From Syntrophales bacterium (GTDB lineage: Bacteria; Desulfobacterota; Syntrophia; Syntrophales; UBA5619), in contig JAQTRB010000046.1 of NCBI GenBank assembly GCA_028712015.1, positions 1-9,252 on the forward strand: a stretch of DNA of 9,252 nt. The letters are read 5' to 3'. Under the pieces are notes generated by a model. The model worked only from the letters and a program-made list of their open reading frames with translations. It had not been told where the DNA came from and did no database searches. The stretch's first letter is position 1; every line of letters starts with the position of its first letter. Below, piece after piece: positions 5,534 through 9,252 of the stretch. The position numbers were made by a program, and so were the translations under genes.

Positions 5534-6784
5534 ATGGATGCGCCGTTGCCGTTGATTGAATTCAAGGATGTCACCAAGCGTTTCGACTCCCGGACCGTTC
5601 TGGATCGAATCAATCTGAAGATCTATGAGGGGCAGGTTACGACCATCATCGGCCTGAGCGGCTCGGGCAAAAGCGTGCTTCTCAAGCATATCATCGGCTT
5701 GATCAAGCCGGACGAGGGAACCATTCTCTTCCAGGGGAAACCGCTGTCCGACATGAACGAAAAAGAAAGCGCCGCCGGTCTCGCCCGGATCAGCTATATG
5801 TTTCAGGACAACGCCCTGTTCGACTCCATGACCGTCTATGACAACATCGCCCTCCCGCTCCGCGAAACGACGCACATGGGCAAGAGCGAAATCGATCGCC
5901 GGGTGACGGCCAGAATCCAACAGACGGAACTGGAAGATGCGGCGCACAAATACCCTTCGGAAATCTCGGGGGGGATGCAAAAGCGCGTTGCGCTGGCCCG
6001 CGCTTTGGTGACCGATCCCCGAATCGTCCTCTTCGACGAACCCACGTCCGGCCAGGACCCTGTCCGAAAAAACGCCATCCTGGGGATGATCGCCCAGTAT
6101 CAGAGGAAGTTCGGGTTTACCGCGATCCTGGTCAGCCATGAGATCCCGGACGTTTATTTTATCTCGAACCGCATCCTGGCCCTCTATGATAAATCGATCG
6201 TTTTTCAGGGTTCTCCGGAAGAGCTGGAGGAGTTCGATCATCCATTCAAGGATGAGGTCATTCGCAGTCTGGAGGGACTGCAGGTCGAATTGACCGGTTT
6301 CTATTCCAAAAGACAGTTCAAGGTGATGCATCACGCTCAGTTGGCGCGAAAAACCAACGGAGATACCTACTGCATCGTGGTTTTTTCCCTGGCGGGCTTG
6401 GATGCCATCCAGACGAGTTCGGGTTATGTCGTGACTCAGGAGGCGATACGAAACCTGAGCATGTATATCGACAAACACTTCGGCGCCATCGGGGGCTTTT
6501 CCACCCGCCTGCAGCAGAGCGAATTTGTCACGGTTCTTCCCAATTCGGATATGACGGAGGCGAAAAGCATCCTGGAAGATTTCATCCGGGATTTTCGGGA
6601 ATGGGATATCGCCGACCGCCTGGCCATCGGTCGGAACGAGGCCGGCGTGGAAGGGTGCGCCGAATTCGCCATCCTGGCCGGCATTGCTCTGGGGGAGCCC
6701 GCCGCCGATGTCGCCTCCGTCGTCATTGCGGCGCAGTCTCAACAAGTCGAAATTGCCCGGGTTCGCTGTAACTCGAGGAGGTAG
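5534..6784 (+). CDS. mlaF: Phospholipid ABC transporter ATPase MlaF with C-terminal degenerate GGDEF-like domain
   Basis: A 416-residue cytoplasmic ATPase subunit; E. coli MlaF has 269. The ABC domain (1-248) is complete: Walker A GLSGSGKS (40-47), Q-loop Q91, signature SGGMQ (145-149), Walker B RIVLFDEP with D168/E169, the MlaF-type D-loop GQDP (173-176), and switch His202. Residues 236-248 (HPFKDEVIRSLEG) match the end of ordinary MlaF. The remaining ~165 residues follow the GGDEF fold block by block: LTGFYSKRQF (253-262), FSLAGLDAI (284-292), RLQQSEFVTVLP (325-336), and an ending like 'ADxALYxAKxxGRN' (391-413). The catalytic GGDEF has become QQSEF, and the metal-binding Asp and inhibitory RxxD are missing, so cyclase activity is not expected. 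The start at 5534 has GAGG (5524-5527) 6 bases upstream; the frame is open further upstream, but that part overlaps mlaE in another frame. mlaD follows after 3 bases. Confidence 0.93.
   Translation: MDAPLPLIEFKDVTKRFDSRTVLDRINLKIYEGQVTTIIGLSGSGKSVLLKHIIGLIKPDEGTILFQGKPLSDMNEKESAAGLARISYMFQDNALFDSMTVYDNIALPLRETTHMGKSEIDRRVTARIQQTELEDAAHKYPSEISGGMQKRVALARALVTDPRIVLFDEPTSGQDPVRKNAILGMIAQYQRKFGFTAILVSHEIPDVYFISNRILALYDKSIVFQGSPEELEEFDHPFKDEVIRSLEGLQVELTGFYSKRQFKVMHHAQLARKTNGDTYCIVVFSLAGLDAIQTSSGYVVTQEAIRNLSMYIDKHFGAIGGFSTRLQQSEFVTVLPNSDMTEAKSILEDFIRDFREWDIADRLAIGRNEAGVEGCAEFAILAGIALGEPAADVASVVIAAQSQQVEIARVRCNSRR
6290..6781 (+). other. Degenerate GGDEF-like domain within mlaF
   Basis: This part encodes residues 253-416 of MlaF, about the size of one GGDEF domain. 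Canonical hallmarks and their counterparts here: LTGLxNRRxF becomes LTGFYSKRQF; LDxDxFKxIN becomes FSLAGLDAI, losing the first metal-ligand Asp; RxGGDEFxxLLP becomes RLQQSEFVTVLP; the final 'xAKxxGRN' helix end becomes EIARVRCN. The I-site RxxD that should lie just before the active-site loop reads AIGG. The frame is intact and its base use is like the ABC half, so this is a kept domain, not a broken gene. The assignment rests on motif order and spacing read by eye. Confidence 0.72.
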
Positions 6785-6787
6785 AAA

Positions 6788-7243
6788 ATGAAAAAGTACA
6801 CCATGGAAACGACGGTAGGCATCTTTCTGGTCATCGGGCTCGTCTGCATCGGATACATGACGGTGAAATTGGGCCATGTCAACCTCTGGGGAGACAACAC
6901 CTATCCGCTCCTTGCCCGTTTCACCACCGTCACGGGCCTGAGAACCGGCAGCCTGGTTTATATCTCGGGCATCGAGGTGGGACGGGTGGAAAAACTCGCG
7001 ATGGACCAGGAAAAACAGAAGGCCCTGGTCGAGCTTCGCATCCGCAACGACATCAAGATTCACGACGACGCGATCGCCTCGATCAAAACGGAGGGGCTGA
7101 TTGGCGATATGTACATCAGCGTCGATCCCGGGGGAGCGGGCGAACTCCTGAAGCCCGGGGGGACCATCACCGAGACGCAGCCGCCCGTGGACGTCACGGA
7201 GCTCGTCAGCAAGTATGCCTTTGGAGACGTGAAGAAAAAGTAG
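6788..7243 (+). CDS. mlaD: Phospholipid transport MCE-domain protein MlaD
   Basis: A 151-residue protein with one N-terminal membrane anchor (about 9-29) and a single periplasmic MCE domain (about 37-115). Six copies form a ring with a central lipid channel on top of the MlaE dimer. Family features: GLRTGSLVYISGIEVGRV (50-67), matching 'GL..G..V...Gv.VG.V', and GLIGDMYISVDPG (103-115), matching 'GLLGe.yI.l.pG'. E. coli MlaD is 183 residues; this one has a shorter tail. The start has GAGGAGG (6775-6781) 6 bases upstream, and the mlaF stop lies between. The N-terminal METTVGIFLVIG pattern is typical of the family. mlaC follows after 29 bases. Confidence 0.94.
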   Translation: MKKYTMETTVGIFLVIGLVCIGYMTVKLGHVNLWGDNTYPLLARFTTVTGLRTGSLVYISGIEVGRVEKLAMDQEKQKALVELRIRNDIKIHDDAIASIKTEGLIGDMYISVDPGGAGELLKPGGTITETQPPVDVTELVSKYAFGDVKKK

Positions 7244-7272
7244 GCGTTTCATCAAACGGAGAGAGGATAGCC

Positions 7273-7866
7273 GTGAAAACACCGATCGTTGTATGGAGCA
7301 TCGTCGTGTCCCTGTTGTTTTCCCTTCCGGCCTGGGCCGGCGCGCCGCAGGACGCGGTTCGGTTGAACGTCAACAAGGTGCTTGACGTTTTGCGCGATCC
7401 GACGCTCAAAGCCGAGTCGGCCAAGGAGGCCAAAAAGGAAAAACTCCGGCTGATCTATAACGGCATGTTCGACGATATCGAGCTCGGAAAACGGACCCTG
7501 GCCAGAAACTGGAACAGCCTGAACACCGCTCAGCGGCAGGAGTTCGTCAAGCTTTTCCGGCAGGTGCTGGAGAAGGCGTACGTCGATAAAATCCTGGACT
7601 ATACGAACGAGAAAATTGTTTTCGAAAAGGAGTCCATGCTTTCGGCGACCCAGGCCGAGGTTCAAACGAAAATCGTGACCGCCTCCAAGGAAATTCCGAT
7701 CGCCTATCGAGTGATTGTGAAGGACGGTGCGTGGAAAGTATATGACATCGTCATCGAGAACGTGAGCCTGGTTTTGAATTATCGAACGCAATTCAACGAA
7801 ATTCTGGAAAAAAACAAGCCGGAAAGCCTGCTGGAAACCCTGCGCGAGAAGGTGAAGGGGCAATAG
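7273..7866 (+). CDS. mlaC: Periplasmic phospholipid-binding protein MlaC
   Basis: A 197-residue soluble periplasmic shuttle carrying phospholipid between MlaA in the outer membrane and MlaD in the inner membrane. It starts with GTG, with GAGAGG (7261-7266) 6 bases upstream. The signal peptide covers residues 1-22, with likely cleavage AWA|GAP. Family (Tgt2/MlaC) blocks seen are IELGKRTLARNWNSLN, TAQRQEFVKLFRQVLEKAY, the central IPIAYRVIVKDGAWKVYDI, and the terminal ENVSLVLNYRTQFNEIL, which is highly typical ('G.SLv.nYR.qF..iL'). No defects are visible. Only one base separates its stop from the next start, so MlaC and MlaA translation is probably coupled. Confidence 0.93.
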   Translation: MKTPIVVWSIVVSLLFSLPAWAGAPQDAVRLNVNKVLDVLRDPTLKAESAKEAKKEKLRLIYNGMFDDIELGKRTLARNWNSLNTAQRQEFVKLFRQVLEKAYVDKILDYTNEKIVFEKESMLSATQAEVQTKIVTASKEIPIAYRVIVKDGAWKVYDIVIENVSLVLNYRTQFNEILEKNKPESLLETLREKVKGQ

Positions 7867-7867
7867 G

Positions 7868-8788
7868 GTGGACCATTTCCTGAAAGCTTTGTGGTTTCCG
7901 GCGTTGCTTTTGGCTTTTGCCGGTGCGGCTTGCGCCCACAACCCCGATCCCGTCGTCTCTCCGGCGCCGGCCGCGACATTGCTTTTGGTGAAGCAGGAGG
8001 CGCCTCTTTCCGGAACCGTTTCGACCCCGCCGCCCTCTGCGGAGACGACGGCCGGACCGGAAACCCCAACGGACGACGAATTCGGGGACATCACCGAATT
8101 CGACGATTTCGACCATGGCCGGGAAGGGGGAAAAGCGGCCATCGCCGACCCGCTGGAACCCTTCAACCGGGCCATGTACCACTTCAACGACAAACTTTAC
8201 TTCTGGGTTCTCAAACCGGTAGCGCAGGGGTACGGCAAGGTGGTCCCGGAGCCGGCGAGAAACGCCGTCGACCATTTTTTCAAAAATCTTACCTTCCCGA
8301 TCCGTTTCGTCAATTGCGTGCTTCAGATCAATTTTGCGGGGGCGGAGAAGGAGCTGGGCCGCTTCATGGTCAACACCCTCTTGGGCTTCGGCGGTCTTCT
8401 GGATCTGGCATCGAGCAAGCCAATCGGCCTTGCCGAGCAGGACGAGGATTTCGGCCAAACCCTGGGCTTCTACGGAATCGGCCAAGGATTCTACATCAAC
8501 TGGCCGGTCTTCGGCCCTTCCAGTCCGCGCGACACGGTGGGGATGGTGGGGGATGCGTTCCTTCGCCCTTTCATGTATTTTAGCCCCTGGTACGCGGGAG
8601 CGGGAGCCAGGGCGGTTGAGATGGTGAACGCCACTTCACTGAGGATCGGCGATTATGAGGCGCTTCAGGGGGCCGCCATCGATCCCTATGTGGCGTTCCG
8701 CGACGCCTATGTCCAGTACCGGCTGAAGAAGATCGAACGCAAGGGCGAAGACCAATCCCCCGGAGCCACGGAACCGCGGAAGAAATAA
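7868..8788 (+). CDS. mlaA: Outer-membrane phospholipid-removal protein MlaA (VacJ family)
   Basis: A 306-residue protein that removes phospholipid from the outer leaflet of the outer membrane and hands it to MlaC. GTG start, with AAGGGG (7855-7860) 7 bases upstream inside mlaC. An N-terminal signal segment (about 5-21) ends in GAAC-A: Cys22 could be lipidated, but Gly at -3 is atypical and A-C-A|H also fits signal peptidase I, so the anchoring is uncertain. Residues 24-92 form a low-complexity linker rich in Pro, Thr and Ala, with an acidic patch at 69-82. The VacJ domain starts at DPLEPFNRAMYHFND (94-108), followed by NLTFPIRFVN, GRFMVNTLLGFGGLLD, a shortened FGQTLGFYGIGQGFYI, the DTVGMVGD segment and IDPYVAFRDAYVQYR. 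E. coli MlaA is 251 residues; most of the extra length is the linker. Here mlaA sits in the mla cluster, whereas in E. coli it is separate. Confidence 0.94.
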   Translation: MDHFLKALWFPALLLAFAGAACAHNPDPVVSPAPAATLLLVKQEAPLSGTVSTPPPSAETTAGPETPTDDEFGDITEFDDFDHGREGGKAAIADPLEPFNRAMYHFNDKLYFWVLKPVAQGYGKVVPEPARNAVDHFFKNLTFPIRFVNCVLQINFAGAEKELGRFMVNTLLGFGGLLDLASSKPIGLAEQDEDFGQTLGFYGIGQGFYINWPVFGPSSPRDTVGMVGDAFLRPFMYFSPWYAGAGARAVEMVNATSLRIGDYEALQGAAIDPYVAFRDAYVQYRLKKIERKGEDQSPGATEPRKK

Positions 8789-8834
8789 CCGCGGGGACGG
8801 CCCTGGTCCGGGAAAGCGACGTTTCCGGCGATTT
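8774..8834 (+). terminator. Possible terminator region between convergent mlaA and the TrkA-like gene
   Basis: Two inverted repeats lie in or next to the convergent gap. CCGCGG (8774-8779) pairs with CCGCGG (8789-8794) around 9 bases and spans the mlaA stop. CC-GGAAA (8808-8809 and 8811-8815) pairs with TTTCC-GG (8822-8828) around a 6-base loop with a one-base bulge, followed by a short TTT (8832-8834). Neither has a strong T tract on either strand, so this is a weak call supported mainly by its position. Confidence 0.28.
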
Positions 8835-8841
8835 CACGGAG

Positions 8842-9252
8842 TCACGATTCGAAAACCTTGAGAAATATTCGTTCCCCTTCGTCGTTGCCGATCAGGACCA
8901 GCTCGGCATTCGCTTGGATCGGCATCAGCGGATCGGGGTTGATCGACAGAATGTCGTCGTTTTTGATGGCCACGACGGAGCAGCCGGTGATCTCCCTGAT
9001 CCCCGAATCGATCAGGTTTTTGCCGACGAGCGCATTCGGGGCCTTCAGGTGAAAGATGTTCAGCCCCTCGGCCAGCATCCATGTGTCTTCGTTTTTCAGA
9101 AAGTTGAAGATGGCGTTGGCGCCCAGAGACGCATAGGACATCACGAAGTCGGCGCCGGCGCGGTGCAGCGTGGAGACGTTCCGGTCCAGATTGGCCCGGC
9201 TGAGGATCTGCATGTCCGGCCGCAGTCCCCGAAGGTATTTGGTCAGATAGAT
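8842..9252 (-). CDS. TrkA/RCK-type potassium channel or transport regulatory protein, C-terminal part
   Basis: The minus-strand frame is open from the right window edge to a TGA at 8844-8842, giving the last 136 residues; the start lies outside. The visible part begins inside a TrkA-N (RCK) Rossmann domain: LTKYLRGLRPDMQILSRA, then DRNVSTLHRAGADFVMSY, matching 'tl.aR.l.p...iiara.d.e....l..aGAd.vi.p'. A TrkA-C domain follows: GLNIFHLKAPNALVGKNLID, with SVVAIKNDD, INPDPLMPIQANAELVLIGN and the final ERIFLKVF. Such proteins gate K+ channels (Kch or MthK type) or Trk/Ktr uptake systems in response to nucleotide or ion ligands. Whether a pore domain lies upstream (channel) or not (TrkA) cannot be told here. 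The gene is convergent with mlaA, 53 bases apart. Confidence 0.9.
   Translation of the reverse strand: MYLTKYLRGLRPDMQILSRANLDRNVSTLHRAGADFVMSYASLGANAIFNFLKNEDTWMLAEGLNIFHLKAPNALVGKNLIDSGIREITGCSVVAIKNDDILSINPDPLMPIQANAELVLIGNDEGERIFLKVFES

Noticed and set aside
6290..6784. The possibility that the MlaF extension is a separate fused gene remnant or a frameshift product.
   Set aside because: The frame is continuous, has no internal start with a ribosome binding site, keeps the GGDEF block order and spacing, and ends 3 bases before mlaD with the mlaD ribosome binding site embedded in its last codons.
5498..7282. A ~590-codon open frame on the minus strand opposite mlaF and mlaD.
   Set aside because: It lies antisense to clearly conserved genes and its translation has no recognisable family motifs and is rich in Arg, Asp and Gly/His, as expected from reading GC-biased codons backwards.
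1..9252. Search for mobile elements, CRISPR repeats, tRNA or rRNA genes and long direct repeats.
   Set aside because: No transposase or integrase motifs, regular repeat-spacer pattern or tRNA-like cloverleaf was seen; the window looks like core chromosome.

Overview
The window is GC-rich, densely coding DNA from a Gram-negative, double-membraned bacterium. A complete outer-membrane phospholipid-transport cluster (mlaE, mlaF, mlaD, mlaC, mlaA) shows the cell type. The gene order with mlaA attached, the hsp20-lon pair and the general codon style point to a Desulfobacterota-like (former Deltaproteobacteria) lineage; that placement is inference and not proven by any marker here. No mobile element, tRNA, rRNA, CRISPR array or integration site is visible, and the longest gene-free stretch is about 200 bases.

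Layout. (1) 2-214: the 3' end of a universal stress protein gene, cut by the window edge. (2) 226-1488: a predicted exported or lipid-anchored DUF4185-type beta-propeller protein, closed by an intrinsic terminator at 1505-1526. (3) 1572-4533: a protein quality-control unit, with a promoter, an ~80-nt leader that can fold over the ribosome binding site, a small heat-shock protein (Hsp20) and the ATP-dependent protease LonA, followed by a candidate terminator at 4557-4593. (4) 4592-8788: a promoter-like region and the five-gene mla cluster, all tightly packed. (5) 8842-9252 on the minus strand: the 3' end of a gene for a TrkA/RCK-type potassium-channel regulatory protein, convergent with mlaA.

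How the genes work together. Hsp20 holds unfolding proteins and Lon degrades damaged ones, so the pair is a stress unit. MlaA (outer membrane), MlaC (periplasmic carrier), MlaD (inner-membrane MCE ring), MlaE (permease) and MlaF (ATPase) form the phospholipid-trafficking pathway that keeps the outer membrane asymmetric. No mlaB (STAS subunit) gene is present in this cluster.

The most interesting object is MlaF. It is about 150 residues longer than the usual MlaF, and the extra C-terminal part reads as a full-length GGDEF-fold domain in which the diguanylate cyclase active-site and inhibitory-site residues have been lost. This suggests a degenerate second-messenger or protein-interaction domain fused to the ATPase of a lipid transporter, possibly taking over the regulatory place of MlaB. 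The second point of interest is the possible RNA thermometer in front of hsp20.
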